Below are positions 27,572 through 34,850 of a stretch of DNA of 64,000 nucleotides, piece after piece. The stretch comes from Anaerolineae bacterium (lineage in GTDB: Bacteria > Chloroflexota > Anaerolineae > 4572-78 > J111), in the NCBI GenBank assembly GCA_016926805.1, contig JAFGNV010000059.1:1-64000 (forward strand), written 5' to 3'. The position numbers and the translations under genes are program-made. The notes under the pieces are model-generated. The model had not been told where the DNA came from, ran no database searches, and saw nothing but the letters and a program-made list of their open reading frames with translations. Each line of letters begins with the position of its first letter. The stretch's first letter is position 1.

Positions 27572-27661
27572 GTTGTGTCTGATCAAGACCGGCTCACCCT
27601 TCATCCCGGTTATCTGCGTTCCATGCATCCAATCGCATCATCACCGCCGTGACAGGTTTTT

Positions 27662-27794
27662 GGGGTCTGTCCAAAGTTTTAGGACAGACGGGGGGCGCGA
27701 ATCTGGGCTATGCCCAGACGGTATCCCCCCGAATTCCCCTTGGTTTGTCCATATTTCGGGCAACTGAAGGCTGCACAAAATTCTGGACGCACCC
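27662..27794. mobile_element. MITE-like element, family B, longer copy
   Basis: The terminal repeats are imperfect: left GGGTCTGTCCAAAGTTTTAG, right end reads back as GGGTGCGTCCAGAATTTTG. The 133-bp element has a G-run/C-run core and is flanked by GACAGGTTTTT at both 27651-27661 and 27795-27805, an 8-11 bp target-site duplication. It is non-coding. It shares end sequences and architecture with 29155-29254. Confidence 0.7.
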
Positions 27795-27810
27795 GACAGG
27801 TTTTTTAATA

Positions 27811-27839
27811 TTGACAATTTGTTGTGATAAGACTACAAT
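27811..27839 (+). promoter_or_regulatory. Sigma70-type promoter of the ferredoxin gene
   Basis: TTGACA (27811-27816) and TACAAT (27834-27839) are spaced by 17 bases, and the ATG is 43 bases further on. The element at 27662-27794 inserted just upstream, leaving this promoter intact. Confidence 0.8.
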
Positions 27840-27882
27840 GGGGAAAACCTTCACTATCAAGTATATCTCAGGAGGAATTTTA

Positions 27883-28197
27883 ATGACTCACGTAATCACA
27901 GCGTTGTGTACCCGCGAGGGAGATTGTGTAGAAGTATGCCCGGTAGACTGCATTGTTCCCGGTCCCACGGATGACTCCGAGTGGAATGATCTGTTCTTCA
28001 TCGACCCGGATACCTGCATTGATTGTGGCGCCTGTGTCCCGGTGTGCCCGCCCGAAGCCATCTTCCCTGAGGAGGATTTGCCTGGCGAGTACGAAGCCGA
28101 TACGGCTCGTAATGCAGCTTTCTTTACCGAAGGACCTGGCTATTGGGAGTACGACCTTGAGACAGAACGGTCCACCTATAAGGGTAAACCAAAGTAA
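27883..28197 (+). CDS. Ferredoxin, two-cluster (4Fe-4S type)
   Basis: Electron carrier of 104 residues. The first cluster region CTREGDCVEVCPVDCI and the second CIDCGACVPVCPPEAIF carry the Cys pattern of 7Fe/8Fe ferredoxins. The C-terminal tail is acidic, with many aromatic residues, as in FdxA-like proteins. The start at 27883 has AGGAGG at good spacing; the open frame extends upstream into the repeat element without a start signal. It has its own promoter and terminator. Confidence 0.9.
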   Translation: MTHVITALCTREGDCVEVCPVDCIVPGPTDDSEWNDLFFIDPDTCIDCGACVPVCPPEAIFPEEDLPGEYEADTARNAAFFTEGPGYWEYDLETERSTYKGKPK

Positions 28198-28257
28198 CTC
28201 CGGTTATTACCGGTCAATAAGATCACAATTGAAATTCGCTTCTTTGCTTGTAACAAC

Positions 28258-28305
28258 AAAAAAGCGGTTCACGTTGGTTTAAACAGTGTACCGCTTTTTA
28301 TTTTG
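28258..28305 (+). terminator. Intrinsic terminator after the ferredoxin gene
   Basis: AAAAAGCGGT (28259-28268) pairs with ACCGCTTTTT (28290-28299), and a T-rich tail follows. Confidence 0.8.
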
Positions 28306-28328
28306 CCAATGTTTTTATTTTGAGTAGG

Positions 28329-28420
28329 GTATCTTGTCAATAAATAGGGGCGAATTCATATATTTACTCGGTAGGGACAGAATATTATTCTGTCCCTATC
28401 CCAAAATATTGAGAGGATAC
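28329..28420. mobile_element. 92-bp MITE, family A, copy 1, with 7-bp target duplication
   Basis: The ends GTATCTTGTCAATA and TATTGAGAGGATAC are inverted repeats, and an inner hairpin has GGGACAGAATA / TATTCTGTCCC arms. GAGTAGG occurs immediately on both sides (28322-28328 and 28421-28427), a 7-bp target-site duplication. The second copy at 62397-62488 differs at about 6 of 92 positions. The insertion point is directly at the ribosome binding site of the next gene. Confidence 0.85.
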
Positions 28421-28437
28421 GAGTAGGAGTAATAAAA

Positions 28438-29145
28438 TTGACAATCCAAGTTCCCGAACGAGCCATGGTCATTGTGGCTCATCCCGACGACCCTGAATTC
28501 TTCTGCGGTGGAACCATTGCCCTGTGGTGCGCTCACGGCACCGATATGAGTTACTTAATCTTGACCAACGGCAACAAAGGCAGCGACGATCCCGACATGA
28601 CGCCAGAAAAGCTGGCCGCCATTCGTAAGGAGGAACAGCAGGCCGCCGCCGACGTGTTGGGAGTGAAACGGGTGATTTATTTTGAGGAACCAGATGGCGA
28701 ACTGCAACCGACCCTCAGTTTGCGCCAGCGCGTGGTGGCCGAGATCCGGCGCCACAAACCCGATACGATTGTTACCCAGGATCCGACCCGTTATTTCTAC
28801 CTGGACCTGCACATCAATCACGCCGACCATCGCGCTGCCGGTGAGGTAACGATTGATGCGGTCTTTCCGGCTGCACGCAACCGGATGTACCATCCCGAGT
28901 TGTTAGATTTCGGCCTCGAACCGCATGTGGTCAAAGAGGCTTACCTGACCGGGCCTGACCAGCCCAATCACTGGGTGGATATTACCGAGATATTTGACAA
29001 AAAAGTGAAAGCCATCCAATGCCATGTTAGCCAGGTAAAAGAACCGGATAAGTTGGCAGAACGTCTTAAAACTCGCAACACCGCCATTGATCAATACGGC
29101 CGCGAAGTGCTGCGCGAGGAATTTCGGGTGATGAGGATAGGGTAA
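28438..29145 (+). CDS. PIG-L (LmbE-like) deacetylase
   Basis: Zinc-dependent N-acetyl-sugar or related deacetylase of 235 residues. The zinc and catalytic motif AHPDD lies near residue 14, with FFCGGTIA following and the third ligand in HINHADH. Start: TTG at 28438 preceded by AGGAG (28425-28429), a better signal than the in-frame ATG at 28465, which would leave almost nothing before AHPDD. The ribosome binding site is part of the right-hand copy of the MITE target duplication. The substrate (thiol, glycolipid or amide) is not clear from sequence. Confidence 0.85.
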   Translation: MTIQVPERAMVIVAHPDDPEFFCGGTIALWCAHGTDMSYLILTNGNKGSDDPDMTPEKLAAIRKEEQQAAADVLGVKRVIYFEEPDGELQPTLSLRQRVVAEIRRHKPDTIVTQDPTRYFYLDLHINHADHRAAGEVTIDAVFPAARNRMYHPELLDFGLEPHVVKEAYLTGPDQPNHWVDITEIFDKKVKAIQCHVSQVKEPDKLAERLKTRNTAIDQYGREVLREEFRVMRIG

Positions 29146-29154
29146 TTCTCATCA

Positions 29155-29254
29155 GAGTCCGTTCCAAATTTTGGGCAGACCGGGGGGAGTTGAGGGGACA
29201 CCCCCAAGCCTTCCGGCCTGCGGCGCAATGCGTCCTAAAATTTGGGACGCACTC
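29155..29254. mobile_element. 100-bp MITE-like element, family B, shorter copy, with 8-bp target duplication
   Basis: The ends GAGTCCGTTCCAAATTTTG and (reading inward) GAGTGCGTCCCAAATTTTA are inverted repeats. TCTCATCA flanks both sides exactly (29147-29154 and 29255-29262). The core has a G-run and C-run as in the copy at 27662. There is no coding capacity, so mobilisation would need a transposase in trans. Confidence 0.8.
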
Positions 29255-29310
29255 TCTCATCACATAAGGCTGATTGAGGCAAATAATTCAGGCCAAAGGA
29301 GATTACAACC

Positions 29311-30699
29311 ATGGAGTATCGCATTGAAACCGACAGTATGGGCCAAATTCAAGTGCCCGCCGATAAGTATTATGGCGCTCAAACCGCCCGCTCATTGATG
29401 AACTTCAAAATCGGTGGCGATCGTTTTCCCCGTGAAATCATCCGGGCGCTGGGCATTCTCAAAAAAGCGGCGGCGCTGACCAACCAGGAGTTGGGCACGC
29501 TCCCGGCAAAAAAGGCCGGCCTGATTATCCAGGCTGCCGATGAGGTCATTGAGGGCAAGCTGGATGAGCATTTTCCCCTGGTGATCTGGCAAACCGGCAG
29601 CGGCACGCAAACCAACATGAACGCCAACGAGGTCATCGCCAACCGGGCCATCGAACTGGCCGGCGGGGAGTTGGGCAGCAAAAAACCCATCCACCCCAAC
29701 GATGACGTCAACAAGGCCCAATCCTCCAACGATACCTTCCCCACGGCCATGCACATTGCCGCCGCCGAACAGATTAACAACCGCCTTCTGCCGATGGTGA
29801 AACAACTGCGGAACACATTACAGGCCAAATCGGCTGAGTTTGCCGACATTATCAAAATTGGCCGCACCCACCTGATGGATGCTGTGCCCCTGACCTTGGG
29901 CCAAGAATTCTCCGGCTACGTGCAGCAGCTTGATAACAATCTGAAACGCATCGAGGTTGCTCTGGACGGACTCTACGAGCTTGCCCTGGGTGGGACGGCG
30001 GTAGGCACCGGGCTGAATACCCACCGTGACTTTGCTGCCAAAGCTGCCGGTCACATTGCCCGGATGACCGGGCTGCCTTTCCAAACTGCGCCTAACAAAT
30101 TTGAAGCCTTGGCCGCCCACGATGCGATTGTGTTTGCCAGCGGCACCCTGAAAACACTGGCCGCCTCGCTGATGAAAATCGCCAACGATGTCCGCTGGCT
30201 GGCTTCCGGCCCTCGCTGCGGCATTGGCGAGTTGACCCTACCGGCCAACGAGCCGGGCAGTTCGATTATGCCCGGTAAGGTCAACCCCACCCAACCCGAA
30301 GCAATGACCATGGTCTGCGCTCAGGTGATGGGCAACGATGTGGCGATCAACATCGGCGGTTTATCTGGCAATTTTGAACTCAACGTTTTCAAGCCGTTGA
30401 TGATTTTCAACCTGCTCAATTCCATCCGTCTGCTGGCCGATGCCTGCGAGTCTTTCAATGACAATTGCGTAGCAGGCATTGAGGCTAATACGGACATCAT
30501 CGAGGGCTATTTGAAAAACTCGCTGATGCTGGTGACTGCTCTCAATCCCCACATTGGCTACGATAACGCGGCCGGGGTGGCTAAGAAAGCCTTTGTCGAA
30601 AACAAAACCCTGCGCCAAGCCGCCGTTGAGTTGGGCTTGCTCACCGGCGAGAAATTTGACGAGGTTGTCCGACCCGAAAAGATGATTGGGCCGAAGTAG
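29311..30699 (+). CDS. fumC: Fumarate hydratase, class II
   Basis: TCA-cycle enzyme interconverting fumarate and malate; 462 residues, normal for the oxygen-stable, cofactor-free tetrameric class. The family signature [11 protein letters not shown] is present, with [16 protein letters not shown] (catalytic His region) and [19 protein letters not shown] upstream. AAAGGAG precedes the ATG. It is a single gene, ending 2 bases before the converging aat gene. Confidence 0.95.
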   Translation: MEYRIETDSMGQIQVPADKYYGAQTARSLMNFKIGGDRFPREIIRALGILKKAAALTNQELGTLPAKKAGLIIQAADEVIEGKLDEHFPLVIWQTGSGTQTNMNANEVIANRAIELAGGELGSKKPIHPNDDVNKAQSSNDTFPTAMHIAAAEQINNRLLPMVKQLRNTLQAKSAEFADIIKIGRTHLMDAVPLTLGQEFSGYVQQLDNNLKRIEVALDGLYELALGGTAVGTGLNTHRDFAAKAAGHIARMTGLPFQTAPNKFEALAAHDAIVFASGTLKTLAASLMKIANDVRWLASGPRCGIGELTLPANEPGSSIMPGKVNPTQPEAMTMVCAQVMGNDVAINIGGLSGNFELNVFKPLMIFNLLNSIRLLADACESFNDNCVAGIEANTDIIEGYLKNSLMLVTALNPHIGYDNAAGVAKKAFVENKTLRQAAVELGLLTGEKFDEVVRPEKMIGPK

Positions 30700-30701
30700 G
30701 G

Positions 30702-31283
30702 TTAAAACTGCGCTTCAACCGTCAGGGCTCGAGCCAGTCGAGCTTTGTACTCGACCCGAAGAATCTCAACGGCGCCGTGTCGTTTCAGGTGGGGCGTCAT
30801 AAATTGAACATCCAATAAACAAAACCCGCCCCGTCGTAACCGTTCGACCAGATGCGCCAGGGCGATTTTACTACTGTCGGTAACCCGGCTGAACATGCTT
30901 TCACCCGCAAATAAGCCGCCCAGGGCAACCCCATAAAGGCCACCGGCCAATTCATCATCGATCCACGTTTCGACGCTGTGGGCAAAGCCCATCGCCTGCA
31001 ATTCGGTATACGTGGCGATGAACTCCCGGCTAATCCAGGTAGATTCGCGATTGGGACCGGGTTGGGCGCAAGCGGTAATCACCTCTCGAAAAGCGGTGTC
31101 GACCCGCACCTCAAAACCACCCCGGCGCATCCGCCGGGCCAGAGAACGAGACACGTGAAAATTTTCCAGGGGTAAAATGGCGCGGGGGTCCGGGTCGTAC
31201 CAGTAGTTGATGCCGTCTTCATCAGCCATGGGGAAAATACCCTGGCTGTAGGCATCGAGCAGGAGATGTGGGGATAGTTTCAT
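30702..31283 (-). CDS. aat: Leucyl/phenylalanyl-tRNA--protein transferase
   Basis: Adds Leu or Phe to N-terminal Arg/Lys of proteins for the N-end rule pathway; 193 residues. Family segments: LLLDAYSQGIFPMADEDG, WYDPDPRAI, FHVSRSLARRMRR, STWISREFI, HSVETWIDDELAGGLYGVALG and FAGESMFSR. The ATG at 31283 begins the canonical core. GTG 31310 overlaps the previous gene and is the alternative, so translation is probably coupled. It is co-directional with the SUI1-like gene immediately upstream. Confidence 0.9.
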   Translation of the reverse strand: MKLSPHLLLDAYSQGIFPMADEDGINYWYDPDPRAILPLENFHVSRSLARRMRRGGFEVRVDTAFREVITACAQPGPNRESTWISREFIATYTELQAMGFAHSVETWIDDELAGGLYGVALGGLFAGESMFSRVTDSSKIALAHLVERLRRGGFCLLDVQFMTPHLKRHGAVEILRVEYKARLARALTVEAQF

Positions 31284-31302
31284 TTCAACTTCGCTTAGCC
31301 TT

Positions 31303-31647
31303 TTAACCACCCGCCAATTTCACTTTGAAGCCCAATCCCTGTAGTTTTTCAGCAACCTTCTCCCGGTGATCCCCCTGTATCTCAATGATCCTACCCTCCT
31401 TCACCGTGCCGCCTGAACCGCACCATGTTTTCAGGGTTTTGGCCAGCGCTTTTAGATCGGTTTCGGAGAGAACAAAGCCAGACACAACCGTTACCACCTT
31501 GCCCTGGCGACCCTTTCTATCGCGCATCACTTTCAGGTTTTGCTGCCGGGGAGGCAGTGACGCATAAGAACTGGGCGTTGAGACAGTTTTCTTACGCCGG
31601 TCGCCTGTTTTGGTAGAGAACACCACTTTACCTTTTTGAGAAGACAT
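31303..31647 (-). CDS. yciH: SUI1/YciH-like translation factor
   Basis: Small protein of 114 residues with an eIF1/SUI1-type fold. Features: basic N-terminal tail, RDRKGRQGKVVTVVSGF, LAKTLKTWCGSGGTVKEG and IEIQGDHREKVAEKLQGLGF, which match YciH. In bacteria it may modulate start-codon selection or ribosome subunit joining. The ATG at 31647 has GGTGAG upstream; GTG 31659 is an alternative. It sits upstream of aat in the same direction. Confidence 0.85.
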   Translation of the reverse strand: MSSQKGKVVFSTKTGDRRKKTVSTPSSYASLPPRQQNLKVMRDRKGRQGKVVTVVSGFVLSETDLKALAKTLKTWCGSGGTVKEGRIIEIQGDHREKVAEKLQGLGFKVKLAGG

Positions 31648-31677
31648 TGTTTCTCTCACCCTTCAGTCGCTGATAAC

Positions 31678-32205
31678 TTACAGCCAGCCGTCATAGTATT
31701 CATCAAAGAAACGTTGGATTGCCTCTGGACCTTGTGCAGCCGCTTCTTCCCACAATTCACGGACTTCTGTGGCCAACGCCCTGGCTTCCTCTTCACCGTG
31801 AGTGACAATGTAAAAACGTTTGGTCCAGCGATAGCCAAACGGTCCCACCGGACAAAAGGCCGCCCAAAATTCTTGCTTTTTACCTGTTTTGCCATGATAA
31901 GAGTGAGAACGATACACTCCAGTCCGGCCGCTTTTGTTATTGCTGGGAGGTTTACTCATAAAAGGAATGTTTTCAGGCCTGGCACTTTTATACCGCTCAG
32001 GATACTTCTCCAATTGTTCTGCCAGATATTCCTCAGCCGCCACCAGCGCCTGGCCTTTGCTGCCGTATATATTGTCGCTGAAGAGCTTAGAATGGTATTT
32101 GTTTGGAATACCGATGGGTAAGCGGACTTGCCAGCCGTGCGTACCGTGGTTGAAATCGTGTTTGGGCTTATCTAGCCTGATGATCGAACCTAATTTTTTA
32201 TTCAT
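31678..32205 (-). CDS. Protein with two AP2-like repeats
   Basis: Unknown protein of 175 residues. Two regions share a pattern: GWQVRLPIGI then KLFSDNIYGSKGQALVAAEEYLAEQ, and GVYRSHSYHG then FWAAFCPVG, KRFYIVTHGEEEARALATEVREL. The order G-(V/W)-..-strand..-K-x-F-..-A-rich helix is that of AP2/ERF-type DNA-binding domains, which in bacteria occur mostly in phage and homing-endonuclease proteins. The pI looks basic. No nuclease motif (HNH, GIY-YIG) is visible. GCGGAG precedes the ATG. It may be a small DNA-binding protein; this is inference. Confidence 0.4.
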   Translation of the reverse strand: MNKKLGSIIRLDKPKHDFNHGTHGWQVRLPIGIPNKYHSKLFSDNIYGSKGQALVAAEEYLAEQLEKYPERYKSARPENIPFMSKPPSNNKSGRTGVYRSHSYHGKTGKKQEFWAAFCPVGPFGYRWTKRFYIVTHGEEEARALATEVRELWEEAAAQGPEAIQRFFDEYYDGWL

Positions 32206-32257
32206 TTCACTGTTCTCCGCTTTATTGTCAAGTTATTTCCTTTGATGGTGGCTAAAA

Positions 32258-32394
32258 TTGACTGATGGTTTGGCCCTCACCCCTGCCCCTCTCCCAAAGG
32301 GCGAGGGATAAAAATTCCCTCTCCCCCTGGGAGAGGGTTAGGGTGAGGGCTAAATTCGGGCCTTAACAAATTAGGCAAGAGTTCTATCAGTCAA
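32258..32394. repeat. Inverted-repeat element with CCCTCACCC arms
   Basis: Outer arms TTGACTGAT (32258-32266) and ATCAGTCAA (32386-32394) enclose CCCTCACCC (32274-32282) / GGGTGAGGG (32341-32349) and CCCTCTCCCA (32287-32296) / TGGGAGAGGG (32329-32338). It is a nested, non-coding MITE-like structure filling the gap between two genes. Confidence 0.65.
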
Positions 32395-32478
32395 AATTTG
32401 CCACTACCTCTCCTTTTTGGGGATTTGTTACCGGGCAATTCTGTATCATACCCAAGACTCAGATTTTTTCAAGCTCCA

Positions 32479-32859
32479 TCAATACGCGCCCAATTCCCGC
32501 AACCGGTCATCGCTGATGCCAAAGTGGTGGGCCAATTCGTGTTTCACTGTCCGCTGCACCTGGCGGATGATTTGTTCTGGCGTGCGACAGACCTGCTCGA
32601 TGGGCAGGCGGTAGATGGTAATTTTGTCGGGTAGAACCAGGCCGTAATGGCTGGTGCGTCTGGTCAAAGGAATACCCTGGTACAAACCAAAAAGCAATTG
32701 GCCAGGCTTGAGACCAACCGCGGCCAGTTCGGCTTCGCTGGGCCAGTCGGCCACAACCACTTCCACATTCTGTAACTTTTCTTTGAAGAACTCCGGCAAC
32801 TGATCGAGCGCCTGCCCTACCAGTTGTTCAAACTCTTCCAGGGTAAATTGAAACGTCAT
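32479..32859 (-). CDS. Zincin-like metallopeptidase family protein
   Basis: 126 residues, cytoplasmic, with the zinc-binding motif HELAHHFGISDD near the C-terminus (HExxHxxGxxD, residues about 107-118). The family (PF06262-type 'possible zinc metallopeptidase') is widespread in Actinobacteria and Chloroflexota. Members also have the segment LFGLYQGIPLTRR seen here. Substrate is unknown. It is 6 bases from the TauE-like gene, in the same direction. Confidence 0.85.
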   Translation of the reverse strand: MTFQFTLEEFEQLVGQALDQLPEFFKEKLQNVEVVVADWPSEAELAAVGLKPGQLLFGLYQGIPLTRRTSHYGLVLPDKITIYRLPIEQVCRTPEQIIRQVQRTVKHELAHHFGISDDRLRELGAY

Positions 32860-32865
32860 CTTTCC

Positions 32866-33609
32866 TCAACGGACCAACAACAAAACGCCCGACACGGCCA
32901 GAAAAAACAGAATAACCCGCTCGAACATGATTCTATTGATTTTTGTCACAGCCCACTTGCCCACCCACACATTGAGCGGCAATAAGGGCAACAACCAGGC
33001 CACCCGCCAGAGTAAGTTAAACTCAAACAAACCGGCGTAAAAATAAGAGGGCACCTTGATCCAATTCAAGACCATAAAAAAGAGCGCCGAAGTAGCAATA
33101 AAAACCTGCGGGGTAATCTCTTGCATTAACAGATAAATAGTGATGGGCGGCCCACCCGTATGGGTCAGGGCGGATGAAAATCCGGCCACCGCCCCGGCGG
33201 CTAACCCATACCAGTTATGAGACTGATACTTGGTGGAGCCAAAAATAAACTTCTCAAACACTTTATAAAGTACAAAGAGCAGGGTAATCACCCCAATTCC
33301 CTGCCGCAATACGTCGGGCGAGACACTGGCAATAAATAGGGTGCCAATCAACACCCCCACAATCGCCCCCGGCAAGAGCAGAATGAGTAATCTCTTGTCC
33401 CAACGTTGCCAGTACGATGTGACCGCAAAGACATCGGCAATTATCAGAATAGGCAACAATAGGCCCACCACCTGGTTGGCTGGCATCACCAGGGCCATTA
33501 ATGGAGTACCTAACGCCCCCATTGTACCGCCAAAACCTCCTTTAGAAAGACCAGTCAAACAGATCACAATTGTCAGCATCACGAGGAACAGAGGCGTGTC
33601 GTCAATCAT
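32866..33609 (-). CDS. TauE/SafE family membrane transporter
   Basis: Polytopic membrane protein of 247 residues with about eight hydrophobic segments. The duplicated family motif is visible as GLSKGGFGGTMGALGTPLMALV and, in the second half, GFSSALTHTGGPPITIYLL. Family members export sulfite, sulfoacetate or related anions. Nothing in the neighbourhood points to a specific substrate. It is divergent from the recombinase-like gene. Confidence 0.88.
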   Translation of the reverse strand: MIDDTPLFLVMLTIVICLTGLSKGGFGGTMGALGTPLMALVMPANQVVGLLLPILIIADVFAVTSYWQRWDKRLLILLLPGAIVGVLIGTLFIASVSPDVLRQGIGVITLLFVLYKVFEKFIFGSTKYQSHNWYGLAAGAVAGFSSALTHTGGPPITIYLLMQEITPQVFIATSALFFMVLNWIKVPSYFYAGLFEFNLLWRVAWLLPLLPLNVWVGKWAVTKINRIMFERVILFFLAVSGVLLLVR

Positions 33610-33712
33610 AATGGGAGAAATTCCTGTCTACTTGGGGCAAGGTGTAATAATTATGATTATACCAGAAAAATTCTGCCGGGCCACATTATCAACGAACTCA
33701 TTCGTTAACTGC

Positions 33713-33741
33713 TTGCACTTTATGTTTACATCGTGTAGAAT
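33713..33741 (+). promoter_or_regulatory. Candidate promoter of the recombinase-like gene
   Basis: TTGCAC (33713-33718) and TAGAAT (33736-33741) are 17 bases apart, 36 bases before the ATG at 33777. Confidence 0.6.
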
Positions 33742-33776
33742 TGAAGGGGATATAAAACGTTAAGAAACTACCGGCA

Positions 33777-34745
33777 ATGACGATCCAGGAAGCCATAAAT
33801 CGTTATCTAAAACAAATCAGGCGCAACAAAAGTCCTCGTACCGCTTCGGCTTATGGGCAGGGTTTACGTGTTTTTGCCGATTGTATGGCTCAAAGTAAAG
33901 AGAAAATTGCTTTTGACCGGGTTGATATCAAGGCTTTGTCGCCAAACTGGATAGAGCTGTTATTAAACCGGTTGCAAAAACAATCCGTCGCAACCGAACG
34001 TCTGTACACCACGGCGGTATTAGGATATTACCATTACGTGGCTGCGCAAGGATGGACCAACCTCAATCTCGCCACCCTTGACCTTGAAATGAGCCAACGA
34101 CGCACGCAAGGTAAACGGCTGCCTGTGTTTTCAGAAGGCGATGTGGAAAAGATTCTGGACTACATCCGGCAGAAATTGACCCACCCCCCTCAAACCGATG
34201 CCGAAAGGCTGACTCTGTATCGCGACGCCGCCCTGCTCATTACCTTGGCCGATACCGGCTTGCGTGTTTCCGAGGCGTGTGGCCTGCAACGAGGTCATCT
34301 GGATTGGGAACGAAAACGCGCTGTCATTATTGGCAACAACGATAAGCAGGCCCTTGTTCGCTTCTCGCAACGAGCGCTGCAATCTATCGAAACATATCTG
34401 GCGGCGCGTCGCCCCTTTGACCTTATCCAGGGCCGGCAGGATATTTTGCCTATCTTTGCCCGTCACGATCGAAAAGCAGGCCGGCGGATTCTGGCCATCT
34501 CTACCCGGACCGCGCAAAATATTGTCACTCAGTACGTGGTCGATTCCCTGGGCGAAGAGGCGCGGGGTGCCGTTACTCCCCATACCTTCCGTCACTATTT
34601 TGTCACCCGGGTGGCCCGTCATCAGGATGTGTTATTGGCCAAACGCCTGGCCCGCCACAAAAGCGTCAAGAAGATATCACGCCATACCCGTCTGACCGAA
34701 ACCGAGCTTGATGAGGCTTACGCAGCGATTTTTGATAGGGATTGA
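33777..34745 (+). CDS. Tyrosine recombinase-fold protein with apparent Tyr-to-His change
   Basis: Phage-integrase/XerD family fold, 322 residues. It has an N-terminal SAM-like core-binding domain (about 1-90) and a catalytic domain (about 110-322). The first Arg is in TGLRVSEACGL, the Lys in VIIGNNDKQALV, and the HxxR motif in PHTFRHYFVTR. The final motif LARHKSVKKISRHTRLTETE aligns with XerD LGHESISTTQIYTHVSPE. There, H294 matches the second His and H303 falls where the nucleophilic Tyr should be; the next Tyr (Y315) matches a different conserved Tyr. It is therefore probably inactive or mechanistically altered. No attachment sites or phage genes are nearby. Confidence 0.75.
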   Translation: MTIQEAINRYLKQIRRNKSPRTASAYGQGLRVFADCMAQSKEKIAFDRVDIKALSPNWIELLLNRLQKQSVATERLYTTAVLGYYHYVAAQGWTNLNLATLDLEMSQRRTQGKRLPVFSEGDVEKILDYIRQKLTHPPQTDAERLTLYRDAALLITLADTGLRVSEACGLQRGHLDWERKRAVIIGNNDKQALVRFSQRALQSIETYLAARRPFDLIQGRQDILPIFARHDRKAGRRILAISTRTAQNIVTQYVVDSLGEEARGAVTPHTFRHYFVTRVARHQDVLLAKRLARHKSVKKISRHTRLTETELDEAYAAIFDRD

Positions 34746-34850
34746 TTGTGAAAATTCAATGGAATAGCTAAAAAAATTTCGTTTGTAGGGATGGCCTCAG
34801 CCGTCATTACCGCCGGAGTGGCGACTACGAATTTTGCAGGAGCAAATATC

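Noticed and set aside
34770-34840. AATTTCGTTTGTAG / CTACGAATTTT as another MITE
   Set aside because: The arms are imperfect and short, with no second copy or target duplication visible.
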